Positions 35,452 to 44,830 are shown, counted from the stretch's first letter. The stretch is DNA of 64,000 nt from Phyllobacterium sp. OV277 (GCF_900104355.1 NZ_FNIY01000001.1:558001-622000); one strand, 5' to 3'. The notes: generated from the sequence alone by a model not told the origin. Made by a program: numbers and translations.

Positions 35452-37032
35452 ATGAGTGAACCGGCAACAGACATCGAAATCCCCGCAACGGCACGCGATC
35501 ATGGCCGGCGTGGCGGACGGTCCCGCCCCCGCAGCATTGAAAGCGGCGCATTCGACCAGCCTCCCTTCCGTCAATTGAAGATTCCGTTCGCGCCCACCAA
35601 GATCATTTCCGATGATGAGCTGGAATCCATCCACAATGCCTCGCTGCGCGTTTTGCAGGAGATTGGCGTCGACGTGCTGCATGATGGCGCGCGGGAGATC
35701 ATGAAACAGGCGGGCGCAGATGTGCGTCCCGGCACCATGCGCGTGCATTTTGATAAGGACATGATCCTTGAATATGTCGGCTACGCGCCGTCGGAATTCA
35801 CCCTGCACGCCCGCAACCCCGCCCACAATGTGCGTTTCGGCGGCAACAACCTAATTTTCGCGCAGATGGGATCGGCGCCCAATTGTTCCGACACGGACAA
35901 TGGCAGACGATCCGGCAATCAGGCGGATTTCCGCAACTTCGTCAAACTGGCGCAGATGCACAACATCATCAACATGACGGGCGGCTATCCCGTTGAACCG
36001 ATCGATATTCATCCATCGGTTCGCCATCTCGAATGCATCCGCGATCTTGCCACTCTCTCCGACAAGGCTTTTCACATTTATTCGCTCGGCAAGGAGCGCA
36101 ATCTGGATGGCATTGAAATCGCCCGCATTGCCCGTGGCATCAGCCAGGAGCAGTTGCAGAACGAAGCCTCCTCCTACACCATCATCAACACCAATTCGCC
36201 CCTGAAGCTCGATGTGCCGATGATGGAAGGCATCATCCATATGTCGGGCAATGGCCAGATTGTTATCGTCACTCCGTTCACGCTGGCAGGAGCCATGGCC
36301 CCCGTCACCATCGCCGGTGCGCTCGTTCAGCAGAATGCCGAAGCGCTTGCCGGTATCTCCTTTACCCAGATGGTGAAGAAGGGTGCGCCTGTCGGTTATG
36401 GCGGCTTCACCTCCAATGTCGATATGAAATCCGGTGCACCTGCTTTCGGCACACCTGAATATATGAAGGCGCAGATGGTCGGCGGCCAGCTCGCCCGCCG
36501 CTATAAGATCCCCTATCGCACCTCCAATGTTTGCGCCGCCAACACGGTCGATGCGCAGGCTGCCTACGAATCCGTCTTCTCGCTCTGGGGTGCAATCCAG
36601 GGCGGCGGCAATTTCATGCTGCATTCCGCCGGTTGGCTGGAAGGTGGCCTGTGCTGTTCCTACGAAAAGATGATCCTCGATTTTGATCTGTTGCAGATGG
36701 TGGCGGAGTTCCTGACGCCGCTCGATCTGTCTGAAGATGCACTCGGCCTCGACGCCATGCGCGACGTTGGTCCCGGTGGCCACTTCTTCGGCACAGCCCA
36801 CACCCAGTCCCGCTACAAGACGGCGTTCTATGCGCCGATCATATCAGACTGGCGCAATTACGAGACATGGCAGGAAGCCGGTTCCCCCACGGCCATTGAT
36901 CGCGCCAATCGCGTCTGGAAGGAGCGGCTTGCCACCTATGAGAAGCCTCCTATCGATCCGGCCATCGAGGAAGAGCTGAACGCCTTCGTGGCCAGACGCA
37001 AGGCCGAGGGCGGCGCGCCGACCGATTTCTGA
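35452..37032 (+). CDS. MttB-family (non-pyrrolysine) corrinoid methyltransferase, copy 1
   Basis: This 526-residue protein belongs to the trimethylamine methyltransferase superfamily (COG5598). The frame has no internal UAG, so unlike methanogen MttB it has no pyrrolysine and resembles the MtgB/MtpB/MtcB group that demethylate glycine betaine, proline betaine or carnitine onto a corrinoid protein. The TIM-barrel region includes LNGDP-free typical stretches such as NTNSPLKLDVPM and MMEGIIHMSG. Residues 15-27 form a basic tail RDHGRRGGRSRPR before the fold. AAGGG precedes the ATG. A dimethylglycine dehydrogenase-like gene follows 62 bp later, which makes glycine betaine the favoured substrate. 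This is inferred, not proven. Confidence 0.88.
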   Translation: MSEPATDIEIPATARDHGRRGGRSRPRSIESGAFDQPPFRQLKIPFAPTKIISDDELESIHNASLRVLQEIGVDVLHDGAREIMKQAGADVRPGTMRVHFDKDMILEYVGYAPSEFTLHARNPAHNVRFGGNNLIFAQMGSAPNCSDTDNGRRSGNQADFRNFVKLAQMHNIINMTGGYPVEPIDIHPSVRHLECIRDLATLSDKAFHIYSLGKERNLDGIEIARIARGISQEQLQNEASSYTIINTNSPLKLDVPMMEGIIHMSGNGQIVIVTPFTLAGAMAPVTIAGALVQQNAEALAGISFTQMVKKGAPVGYGGFTSNVDMKSGAPAFGTPEYMKAQMVGGQLARRYKIPYRTSNVCAANTVDAQAAYESVFSLWGAIQGGGNFMLHSAGWLEGGLCCSYEKMILDFDLLQMVAEFLTPLDLSEDALGLDAMRDVGPGGHFFGTAHTQSRYKTAFYAPIISDWRNYETWQEAGSPTAIDRANRVWKERLATYEKPPIDPAIEEELNAFVARRKAEGGAPTDF

Positions 37033-37094
37033 CGGCCCTTTGAATCAAACTCTCAACGCATTGAATCATATTCCTATACAAGAGGCATAAGTGA

Positions 37095-39671
37095 ATGAAA
37101 TCGCACGTTAAAGCAGTTGTCATTGGCGGCGGCGTAGTTGGATGTTCGGTCCTTTACCATCTCGCCCGCGCCGGCTGGACGGATGTTCTGCTGATCGAAC
37201 GCTCGGAGCTGACATCGGGGTCATCCTGGCATGCGGCTGGCGGTTTTCACACGCTGAACGGCGATCCGAACGTCGCCAAGCTGCAGGCCTATACGGTCAG
37301 CCTCTACAAGGAAATCGAAGAACTCTCTGGCCAGTCCTGCAGCCTGCATCTGACCGGCGGCGTGATGATGGCCGACTCGCCCGAACGCATGGATTTCCTG
37401 CGCCTCGCCCATGCACGCGGCCGCTATCTCGGTATGGACACCGAGCTAATCACCCCGTCGGAAGCCAAGGCCATGTTCCCGCTGATGGACGAAACCAACT
37501 TCGTCGGCGCCATGTGGGACCCGGTTGAAGGGCACCTTGATCCATCCGGCACCACCCATGCCTATGCCAAGGCCGCGCGCAAGCTTGGTGCTGAAATCAG
37601 CCTGCGCAACCGCGTTGTTGAACTGACGCAGGAAGTGGACGGCACCTGGAATGTCGTCACCGAACAGGGAACGGTAAAGGCCGAACACGTCGTCAATTGC
37701 GGCGGCCTCTGGGCCCGCGAAGTCGGCCGCATGGTTGGCCTCGAATTACCAGTGCTTGCCATGGAGCATATGTATCTTCTGACTGAAGATGTGCCCGAAG
37801 TCATGGAATTCAACCAGTCAACAGGCCGCGAACTCATCGGCGTCATGGATTTCAAGGGCGAGATTTATACCCGTCAGGAGCGCAATGGCATTCTGCTCGG
37901 CACCTATGAAAAGGCCGCCAAGCCGTGGTCGCCGGTTAATACCCCATGGGATTTCGGCCATGAACTTCTGGCACCGGATATTGATCGCATCGCCCCTTCC
38001 CTCGAAGTCGGCTTCAAGCATTTCCCCGGCATCGAAAAGGCCGGCATCAAGCAGATCATCAATGGACCGTTCACCTTCGCGCCGGATGGTAATCCGCTCG
38101 TCGGCCCTGTTCCGGGCCTGACCAATTACTGGACCGCCTGCGCCGTCATGGCCGGGTTCAGTCAGGGCGGCGGCGTCGGGCTCGCCCTTTCCAACTGGAT
38201 GGTGCATGGCGAACCCGGCTTTGACGTCTGGGGCATGGATGTGGCGCGGTTCGGCGAATGGGCAACCCTGCGCTATACCAATGCCAAAGTACGCGAAAAC
38301 TATTCGCGCCGCTTCTCCATCCGCTTCCCCAATGAAGAACTGCCCGCCGCACGGCCGCAGCAGACAACGCCGCTCTATGACACCATGGTTAGCCAGAACG
38401 CCGTCATGGGCGATTCCTGGGGACTGGAAACACCGCTCTGGTTTGCGCCAAAGGGCACAGAAGCCAAAGATATCGTTTCATATCACCGCTCCAACGATTT
38501 CGAGCATATCGGCAATGAAGTCCGCGCCACGCGTGAGCGGGTCGGCGTGACCGAAATCGCCAACTTCGCCAAATACGAAGTCACCGGCAGCGGCGCGGAA
38601 GCATTTCTTTCCTATCTCATGACCAACACCATGCCGAAGACAGGCCGTCTGGTGCTGACACCCATGCTGAATGAAAAAGGCAAGCTGATCGGCGATTTCA
38701 CCATCGCCAAAGCAGCCGAGGATCGCTTCCTCATCTGGGGTTCGTCCGCCGCCCAGCGCTATCACATGCGCTGGTTCCAAAAACATCAGCCAAAAGACGG
38801 TTCGGTGCATATCCACCGCTTCGACCAGACGCTGGTTGGCCTTTCCATCGCCGGGCCGAAATCCCGCGATCTTCTGGCCAAACTTGTCGATGAAGATGTG
38901 TCGAACACTGCCTTCCGGTTCATGGATTTCCGCGAAATGGCCGTTGGCGGCGCACCGTGCAAGGTCAACCGCATTTCCTATACGGGCGATCTCGGTTACG
39001 AAATCTGGATGGAACCGGCCTATCAGCGCCTTGTCTACAAGGCCATCAAGGAGGCGGGCAAGGAATTCGACATTGTCGATTTCGGCATGCGCGCTTTGCT
39101 ATCCATGCGGCTGGAAAAGAATTTCCCCACATGGTTCCGCGAATTGCGCCCGATCTATGGGCCCTATGAAGGCTCGATGGATCGTTTCATCAAGCTCACC
39201 AAGAATGATTTTATCGGCCGCGAACCCGCAGCGCAGGAAAAAGCCGAATTTGACGCCGGAATCAGCAAAAAACTGCGCCGCGTATCGCTGATCATCGATG
39301 TGCCCGATGGTGATGGTGCTGCCGATGTCATGGGCGATGAGCCAATTTGGGCCAAGGTTACCAAGGATTATGGTGTCGTGGAAGCCGGCCACGGCGTTGG
39401 CGCCCCGCGCTTCGACCACACCGGTGCCGCTGTTTCCTTTGATGGCGACAAGGGTGCTGTTCAGGGCGATTGGCGCGTTGTCGGCTGGGTGACATCGGGC
39501 GGTTACGCCCATTATGTCGGGCATTCCATGGCACAGGGCTATGTGCCTGCCGAGTTGGCTGAAAACGAGAGTGCTGGTCTATTCGAGGTGGAAATCCTCG
39601 GCCTCCGCCGCGCTGCCCGCATCAATATCGAGCCACCATTCGATCCATCCGGGGCAAAAATGCGCGGGTGA
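37095..39671 (+). CDS. Dimethylglycine dehydrogenase-like FAD/THF oxidoreductase
   Basis: This 858-residue flavoprotein has an N-terminal DAO-type FAD domain (VIGGGVVGCSVLYHLARAG, residues 8-26) and a C-terminal GcvT-type folate domain (about residues 430-850, with GDLGYEIWM). The segment SGSSWHAAGGF near residue 42 contains the His to which FAD is attached covalently in DMGDH and sarcosine dehydrogenase. It would oxidatively demethylate dimethylglycine (or sarcosine) and hand the one-carbon unit to tetrahydrofolate. AGAGG precedes the ATG. Being in an operon with mttB1, it most likely consumes the product of that enzyme. Confidence 0.88.
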   Translation: MKSHVKAVVIGGGVVGCSVLYHLARAGWTDVLLIERSELTSGSSWHAAGGFHTLNGDPNVAKLQAYTVSLYKEIEELSGQSCSLHLTGGVMMADSPERMDFLRLAHARGRYLGMDTELITPSEAKAMFPLMDETNFVGAMWDPVEGHLDPSGTTHAYAKAARKLGAEISLRNRVVELTQEVDGTWNVVTEQGTVKAEHVVNCGGLWAREVGRMVGLELPVLAMEHMYLLTEDVPEVMEFNQSTGRELIGVMDFKGEIYTRQERNGILLGTYEKAAKPWSPVNTPWDFGHELLAPDIDRIAPSLEVGFKHFPGIEKAGIKQIINGPFTFAPDGNPLVGPVPGLTNYWTACAVMAGFSQGGGVGLALSNWMVHGEPGFDVWGMDVARFGEWATLRYTNAKVRENYSRRFSIRFPNEELPAARPQQTTPLYDTMVSQNAVMGDSWGLETPLWFAPKGTEAKDIVSYHRSNDFEHIGNEVRATRERVGVTEIANFAKYEVTGSGAEAFLSYLMTNTMPKTGRLVLTPMLNEKGKLIGDFTIAKAAEDRFLIWGSSAAQRYHMRWFQKHQPKDGSVHIHRFDQTLVGLSIAGPKSRDLLAKLVDEDVSNTAFRFMDFREMAVGGAPCKVNRISYTGDLGYEIWMEPAYQRLVYKAIKEAGKEFDIVDFGMRALLSMRLEKNFPTWFRELRPIYGPYEGSMDRFIKLTKNDFIGREPAAQEKAEFDAGISKKLRRVSLIIDVPDGDGAADVMGDEPIWAKVTKDYGVVEAGHGVGAPRFDHTGAAVSFDGDKGAVQGDWRVVGWVTSGGYAHYVGHSMAQGYVPAELAENESAGLFEVEILGLRRAARINIEPPFDPSGAKMRG

Positions 39672-39756
39672 GTTGAGGGTTGTATTCCAACACATCTGTT
39701 ATCCCTGATCTACTCTCCATCATCCTCCGCTCCACCGCCAACCTTGGATACCATCC

Positions 39757-39873
39757 CTCCGTCATCCTCGGGCTTGACCCGAGGACCCATTACTGAGAAA
39801 TGCGTCGCGCTTGCGAAGATCGCTGCCCTCTTTTGCCGTGGGTCCTCGGGTCAAGCCCGAGGATGACGGTGGA
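39757..39873. repeat. Palindrome family C copy
   Basis: Arms CCGTCATCCTCGGGCTTGAC and GTCAAGCCCGAGGATGACGG enclose about 60 bp containing TTGCGAAGATCG. This ATCCTCGGG/CCCGAGGAT element is widespread in rhizobial genomes. It lies in the 285-bp space between convergent genes; the rest of that space shows short related GGATGACGGA words and nothing else. Confidence 0.92.
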
Positions 39874-39956
39874 ATGGAGGATGACGGACGGATGATGCCC
39901 GTGGAATAAGGACCGAGGACGGTGGAGTTGAGAATGTTGCGGAATGCGCGGCGTTT

Positions 39957-40715
39957 TTAAACAACCACACCTTCAAAGGCTGAGATAAATGGCAGGCCCT
40001 TGCGCTTGGCGGTCCAGCCTATCACGATCAGGGCACTTGCTGCCTCGTCATAGCGCTGGGCAAGTGCCCAGGACTTGATATCAATAGCGGCAATATCCGC
40101 ACGCCCTGACGCCACGGCTTGCACCGAGGCACGGTGGCCGCCGGTTTCAATGAGGCGGGCAAACAGGCTAAAACTCTCACCCGTTGCGGCCAGATCGCGC
40201 TGGAGGCCGAGATAGCCGGACATGGAATCATGGCTGTTGAAAGCAAGGCGTTTTCCGCGCATGTGGGCGATGGGTAAAATCGGCTGGCTGTCCTGCGACG
40301 CAGGCACGGCTACCCCCTCGCCCCGGCGCATCACCAGCGCGCTGGAATAGAGCGCGTCATCGCCGCCCGCCACACCCGAATAGTCGTCCTGCCCCGCCAC
40401 ATGCACATGGGCGGCAAGACCGAGTTCCATCGGACCCCAGCAGGTCTGCGCGAACAGCAATGCGGGATGGCGCCACAGCGTCGGCATATCGAGTTCATCG
40501 GGGGCAAGCGATGCCGGATCAGGCGCAATCACATGACCGGCGGCATCGCGGATACCGCCCGCTACAGCAGGAAGATCGCCATTGCGCCGCGTCAAAAACT
40601 CCGGCGCATCAAACCCTTTGGCGCGAAGCTCATCTCGAATGGCAACCCACTGCGCATCCACTTCGGCGCGGCGTTCCGGCCAATCATACATCGGCAAGGC
40701 TGCAATGAGTGTCAT
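39957..40715 (-). CDS. PhnD-like phosphate/phosphonate-binding family protein, no signal peptide
   Basis: This 252-residue protein has the periplasmic phosphonate-binding (PhnD) fold: GPMELGLAAHVHV, then MRGKRLAFNSHDSMSGYLGL and a serine-rich loop around residue 165. It lacks a signal peptide, and no transporter genes are adjacent, so it probably does not work as a standard importer component. It is 9 bp downstream of a membrane desaturase-type gene and likely in the same operon. Its ligand and role are unknown. Confidence 0.82.
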   Translation of the reverse strand: MTLIAALPMYDWPERRAEVDAQWVAIRDELRAKGFDAPEFLTRRNGDLPAVAGGIRDAAGHVIAPDPASLAPDELDMPTLWRHPALLFAQTCWGPMELGLAAHVHVAGQDDYSGVAGGDDALYSSALVMRRGEGVAVPASQDSQPILPIAHMRGKRLAFNSHDSMSGYLGLQRDLAATGESFSLFARLIETGGHRASVQAVASGRADIAAIDIKSWALAQRYDEAASALIVIGWTAKRKGLPFISAFEGVVV

Positions 40716-40724
40716 ACGGGTAGT

Positions 40725-41759
40725 TTACTCTGTCGGAGGCTCGGCGGGAATAGGCACGCTCGTTCCGCCCTGCAGGGAAATGCCATGGCGGCGTGGACGA
40801 AAAGCCCGTCCAGGTGCGGGTTCACGGCGCAGGACCGGGTGAACGACTTCTTCCTTGCTGCGGAATGCATAGGCACGCAGGATTTCAAAGTAGTTGCGGA
40901 AGACATAGCCGCCATTCATGGCTTTCCACTCTTCACGCTGCTCGCGATAGAGTTTTGGCAATTTGTACCACGGCACAGTCGGCCGCTTGTGATGGACGAA
41001 ATGCAGATTGTTGTTGAGAAACAACAGCGCCAGCGGCGATTTCTCGACAATAATTGTGCGCCCATCCGGGCGCTCGGACCACTGGTGTTCGCAATAGGAG
41101 CGGATGGCAATGATCGCCAGTCCCCAATAAACCGCGGTCAATGCATAAAGCCAAAGCGGGATACCGAATTCGACCAGCAGGACAACCAGAGGAATAAGTC
41201 CGGCCGCATGCAGGAGCCATGCGGTGCGCACTTTCCGGTCACCACCGGATATCAGCTTGATATCCGTGGCGATGAATCCCACAATCATCAACGCTGGTCC
41301 AACAATGATACGGCCAAGCATCGTATTGTTCCATTTCAGCAGCATCTTGAGAGCGGCAGGCAGCTTCTCCCAATCCCCTAACGCCCGGTAATAGCTTTCC
41401 GGATCGTCATAGGGATCGGTCAGGCGCTCATCCGCATGGTGTTTCAGATGCAGATGCTTATAGCGGCGGTAGGGGTAGAAGAGACCGATAGGCAGGGAGA
41501 CAAGAAACTCATTGAGCATGCCGCTGCGGGTCGGGTGCCCGTGCAAGGCTTCATGCTGTAAAGAAGAGTGAAATGCGACGGCAACCGCCATCAGTGCCAA
41601 GGCCACAAAAGGCATGGTTGGATAGAGGTAAAATCCTGACACCAGCCATAAACCGTAGCAGATGATCATCAATGCAAGGGTAGGCCATTCAATGCCAGGG
41701 TGCTTGTGTCCCCGACCGGATTTGTCAGTTAGTTCGGCTGTATGTGCTTCTGATTCCAT
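40725..41759 (-). CDS. Membrane fatty-acid-desaturase-family di-iron protein
   Basis: This 344-residue membrane protein carries three histidine boxes of the desaturase/hydroxylase superfamily: HEALHGHP (about residue 72), HLKHHADE (about residue 100) and HFVHHKRP (about residue 265). About four membrane segments separate them. I chose ATG 41759, preceded by GAGAGG; an ATG three codons earlier and longer extensions are possible. The chemistry is O2-dependent desaturation or hydroxylation. It is divergent from an XRE regulator across 115 bp. Its location inside a betaine-methyl-transfer island is unexplained; a lipid or an oxidative N-demethylation role is possible. Confidence 0.85.
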   Translation of the reverse strand: MESEAHTAELTDKSGRGHKHPGIEWPTLALMIICYGLWLVSGFYLYPTMPFVALALMAVAVAFHSSLQHEALHGHPTRSGMLNEFLVSLPIGLFYPYRRYKHLHLKHHADERLTDPYDDPESYYRALGDWEKLPAALKMLLKWNNTMLGRIIVGPALMIVGFIATDIKLISGGDRKVRTAWLLHAAGLIPLVVLLVEFGIPLWLYALTAVYWGLAIIAIRSYCEHQWSERPDGRTIIVEKSPLALLFLNNNLHFVHHKRPTVPWYKLPKLYREQREEWKAMNGGYVFRNYFEILRAYAFRSKEEVVHPVLRREPAPGRAFRPRRHGISLQGGTSVPIPAEPPTE

Positions 41760-41874
41760 GACTTTCATCCTCTCACTGTCAGGAACTGTCAGCAACGCGA
41801 TTTTAGTGATAAACTGTTGATTATGCGCACCAAATGATGCAATTGTTGTATTTAGTAAACAAAAAGGCATGCAA

Positions 41875-42711
41875 ATGGACAAACGGGATCTCTCGCGCCT
41901 GTTTCAGGACCGCATCCGGAGCCTGCTTGCCCGCAGCGGCGATAATCAATCGTCGTTTGCTTCAGCCGTCGGCATAGACCGTTCAGCACTCTCGCAACTT
42001 CTCTCCGGCCAGTCGACGCGCCTGCCCCGCGTTGAGACACTGCTCAACATTGCCGAGCGCTATGCAGTATCTCTCGATTGGCTGCTTGGTCTCAGTCAGG
42101 ATGAGGCGATCACCGGCGAACTGCGCGCCAGTATGGAGATTGAGGAAGGCCATGACGGTTTCGAGCGCACGCTGCTGGTGCGCTGGCATGCGGAGGCGAC
42201 AGGCAGCAAGATCCGCTATGTACCGGCGCGTATTCCCGACCTGCTGCGCACACAGGCGGTGATTGCCTACGAGACTTCGCTTGTACACCGCGATCCCACG
42301 ACCCAGATCACTGAAACTGCGTTCCGGCTTGATTACAATCGCCAGCCGGGCACGGACATGGAAGTATGCATGCCCTACCAGACCCTGCGCGATTTCGCTG
42401 GTGGCGGCGGCATCTGGGGCGACCTTTCGCGCGCGGTACGCGTTGAACAGCTTCAGCATATGACGGCCCTGCTTGATGAGCTTTATCCGTCCTTCCGGCT
42501 GTTTCTGTTTGACGGGCGCGAGCGGTTCTCGGTGCCCTACACCGTGTTCGGCCCCTACCGCGCTGCGATCTTTGTCGGCGAGATGTATCTGGTGCTCAAC
42601 ACAACGGATGCCGTGCAAACCCTGCAACGGCATTTCGATGGTCTGATCCGCGTGGCAAAGATCAATGCCCACGAGGTTGGTGCTTATATTTCGTCATTGA
42701 AGGTCGATTGA
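41875..42711 (+). CDS. XRE-family transcriptional regulator with C-terminal ligand-type domain
   Basis: This 278-residue protein has a Cro/C1-type helix-turn-helix at about residues 25-65 (SSFASAVGIDRSALSQLLSG) and a large C-terminal domain of unknown function. I chose ATG 41875 with AAAGG 7 bp upstream; an ATG two codons earlier is also possible. It is divergent from the desaturase-family gene and likely regulates it. The half-site GGTCGA of the bmt operator lies within its last codons. Confidence 0.85.
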   Translation: MDKRDLSRLFQDRIRSLLARSGDNQSSFASAVGIDRSALSQLLSGQSTRLPRVETLLNIAERYAVSLDWLLGLSQDEAITGELRASMEIEEGHDGFERTLLVRWHAEATGSKIRYVPARIPDLLRTQAVIAYETSLVHRDPTTQITETAFRLDYNRQPGTDMEVCMPYQTLRDFAGGGGIWGDLSRAVRVEQLQHMTALLDELYPSFRLFLFDGRERFSVPYTVFGPYRAAIFVGEMYLVLNTTDAVQTLQRHFDGLIRVAKINAHEVGAYISSLKVD

Positions 42712-42728
42712 GTGCTAGAGCTTGTCGC
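42702..42728 (+). promoter_or_regulatory. Putative operator: NGTCGN direct repeat, 21-bp period (bmt)
   Basis: Half-sites GGTCGA (42702) and TGTCGC (42723) are 21 bp apart and end 72 bp before bmt. The first half-site overlaps the 3' end of the XRE gene. Confidence 0.6.
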
Positions 42729-42799
42729 AAATGAATATTGACCACATATAAAGACTTCCTTATATCGTTATCTAAGTCTCATCACAGGAACTGCGCGCC

Positions 42800-43813
42800 A
42801 TGACCATTGCCAATCCGCTTGCCGATCTTCTCGCTGAAAAGGGCGTTCTGCTGGCCGATGGTGCGACGGGCACGAACCTGTTTGCCACGGGTCTGGAAGC
42901 CGGTGAAGCACCCGAACTCTGGAACGAAGCCCAGCCGGAAAAAATCCTCGCGCTGCATCAAGGCTTTGTCGATGCCGGTGCTGATATCATCCTGACCAAT
43001 TCCTTCGGCGGCACACGCCATCGCCTCAAGCTACACCATGCGCAAGACCGCGTGTTCGAGCTCAACAAGAAGGCCGCTGAACTTGCCCGCGCTGTCGCCG
43101 ATAAGGCAGACCGCAAGGTGATTGTGGCTGGCTCTGTCGGTCCGACGGGCGAACTGCTGGTTCCACTTGGTGCGCTAACCGAAGAGGACGCTGTCGCTGC
43201 GTTTACCGAACAGCTTGAGGGTCTGAAGGCTGGCGGTGTTGATGTCGCATGGATCGAAACCATGTCGGCTCCGGGTGAAATTCGCGCTGCAGCAGAAGCT
43301 GCCGTGAAGGTCGGCCTGCCTTATGTCTACACAGGCTCGTTCGATACGGCTGGCAAAACCATGATGGGCCTGCCACCAAAAGAGATTCACGGCGTTGTCG
43401 ATGGGCTGGCCCAACGCCCGGTTGCTGTCGGTGCCAATTGCGGTGTCGGCGCGTCGGATATTCTGGCCTCCCTGCTCGACATGTCCGAAGCTGATCCCAC
43501 AGCCACCATTGTCATCAAAGGCAATTGCGGCATTCCGGAATTTCGCGGCGCGGAGATTTTTTACTCCGGCACGCCCGAATTGATGGCAAATTATGCGCAT
43601 CTCGCCATTAATGGCGGTGCAAAAATCATTGGCGGCTGCTGCGGCACCTCGTTTGAACATCTGGCCGCGATGCGCCACGCGCTGGATAACCATATCCATA
43701 GCACGCGCCCGACGGTGGAAACCATTGTTGAGGCGATCGGACCAATGCGCAACAAGCTCGCTGCCCATGCGGATGACCTGCCGAAGCGCGAACGTCGCGG
43801 ACGTCGCGGTTGA
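42800..43813 (+). CDS. bmt: Betaine-homocysteine S-methyltransferase family protein Bmt
   Basis: This 337-residue zinc-dependent methyltransferase transfers a methyl group to homocysteine (COG2040/0646). The (beta/alpha)8 barrel has zinc Cys residues in GANCGVG near residue 212 and GGCCGTS near residue 277. The N-terminal LLADGATGTNL is typical. The usual methyl donor is glycine betaine. The last nine residues KRERRGRRG form a basic tail not needed for the fold; four other proteins of the island have similar tails. AGGA precedes the ATG. A putative regulator site lies 72 bp upstream. Confidence 0.9.
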   Translation: MTIANPLADLLAEKGVLLADGATGTNLFATGLEAGEAPELWNEAQPEKILALHQGFVDAGADIILTNSFGGTRHRLKLHHAQDRVFELNKKAAELARAVADKADRKVIVAGSVGPTGELLVPLGALTEEDAVAAFTEQLEGLKAGGVDVAWIETMSAPGEIRAAAEAAVKVGLPYVYTGSFDTAGKTMMGLPPKEIHGVVDGLAQRPVAVGANCGVGASDILASLLDMSEADPTATIVIKGNCGIPEFRGAEIFYSGTPELMANYAHLAINGGAKIIGGCCGTSFEHLAAMRHALDNHIHSTRPTVETIVEAIGPMRNKLAAHADDLPKRERRGRRG

Positions 43814-44016
43814 ACCTGGGCTGGATCGGCGCACTGCCTGACCCGTTGGGCATTATCGTTTTTCTCATCCTGGGCTACCCGGTCCCATTCATCCTTGCGC
43901 TTGTCGTGCTTTATATTATCGCGCGATATGCATTCCGCTGGTCCGTGCTTGTCAGCCTCCTGATGAGTGTTATCGTTGGAACGCTCGCGTTCTTTGCGGG
44001 TCTTTCATTTTTTTAA
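43810..44016 (+). CDS. Small two-helix membrane protein
   Basis: This 68-residue frame starts with TTG overlapping the bmt stop (TTGA) and consists almost entirely of two membrane segments (about residues 12-40 and 42-67) ending FFAGLSFF. Coupling to bmt suggests it is real. No family was recognised. The TTG start and absence of a clear ribosome site lower confidence. Confidence 0.55.
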   Translation: MNLGWIGALPDPLGIIVFLILGYPVPFILALVVLYIIARYAFRWSVLVSLLMSVIVGTLAFFAGLSFF

Positions 44017-44146
44017 TGGTTCGTGGTTCGTGCAGCCCGCAGGAACTCGCTGCGATAACCAATGGCATCATCGCCCCTTTGACGATGCCAAAGGTCCAAT
44101 CCTTGGGTGAAAAAACGAAATCAATCAAAATATTTTTTGCGCTCGC

Positions 44147-44830
44147 TCAGCTGCGTGCAAATGCGGCCATGTGAAAACGCTGCTGATCGGGCATATAGGC
44201 GTGTTCCCGTCCGACTGGACAAGCCAGCCGTGCCAGACAGCCGCCATCGAGACACACACGCCCTTGTGGTTCTGCGAGATATGATCGGCAGCGACCAACA
44301 GCAAAATTCTTTCCATCGAATGCGTCCACCGGGCAGGCGCTCAGGCATGGTTTTTCCGCGCAGCTATCGCAGGGGTGATTATCCCGAGCAATTGATGGGA
44401 AGTCGATAACCCGGTCAAACAGCAAGGCACCCCGAAACGCCTGCCAGAGGCCGTATTCAGGATGAATCAACAGCCCCAAGGGCGATGCCGAGAGGCCCTC
44501 CCCACGCATGGCCCATTGCTGGAACGGCAAATAAGGCTTGTCGGATGGAAAGACGGCTTGTCCTTCCACAGCGTCCGCGACACGGGTGAGAACAGCTTTA
44601 GACCATGCATCGAGCGGATCGTCCACATCCGGATGCGCCCGCCGCCACCGGGTGAAATACGGCCAGATGGATGAACCGAAATGGCCGATAAGAACCACGC
44701 TGCGTGCCGAAACGCCGGTGCTCAGACGGGGCGCATCATCCCCTGCTCCGAAAACAAAAACGCCGCGCGGAACAAGACCATAGGGTTCCAGCGCGGCGGC
44801 GATTTCAACAAGAGGATCGGCAATAGTCAT
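44147..44830 (-). CDS. QueG/CblC-like 4Fe-4S protein, possible corrinoid reductase
   Basis: This 227-residue cytosolic protein has a C-terminal ferredoxin module: CDSCAEKPCLSACPVDAF near residue 147, then CRSYLAEPQ and CLDGGCLARLACPVG near residue 190. This gives enough Cys for two [4Fe-4S] clusters. The CRSYL motif and the preceding HPEYGLWQAFRGALLF recall epoxyqueuosine reductase QueG, whose N-terminal part binds cobalamin. The N-terminal 140 residues have no motif I can name. The gene is 86 bp downstream of mttB2 on the same strand, so involvement in reducing or loading the corrinoid cofactor is plausible. Confidence 0.75.
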   Translation of the reverse strand: MTIADPLVEIAAALEPYGLVPRGVFVFGAGDDAPRLSTGVSARSVVLIGHFGSSIWPYFTRWRRAHPDVDDPLDAWSKAVLTRVADAVEGQAVFPSDKPYLPFQQWAMRGEGLSASPLGLLIHPEYGLWQAFRGALLFDRVIDFPSIARDNHPCDSCAEKPCLSACPVDAFDGKNFAVGRCRSYLAEPQGRVCLDGGCLARLACPVGREHAYMPDQQRFHMAAFARS

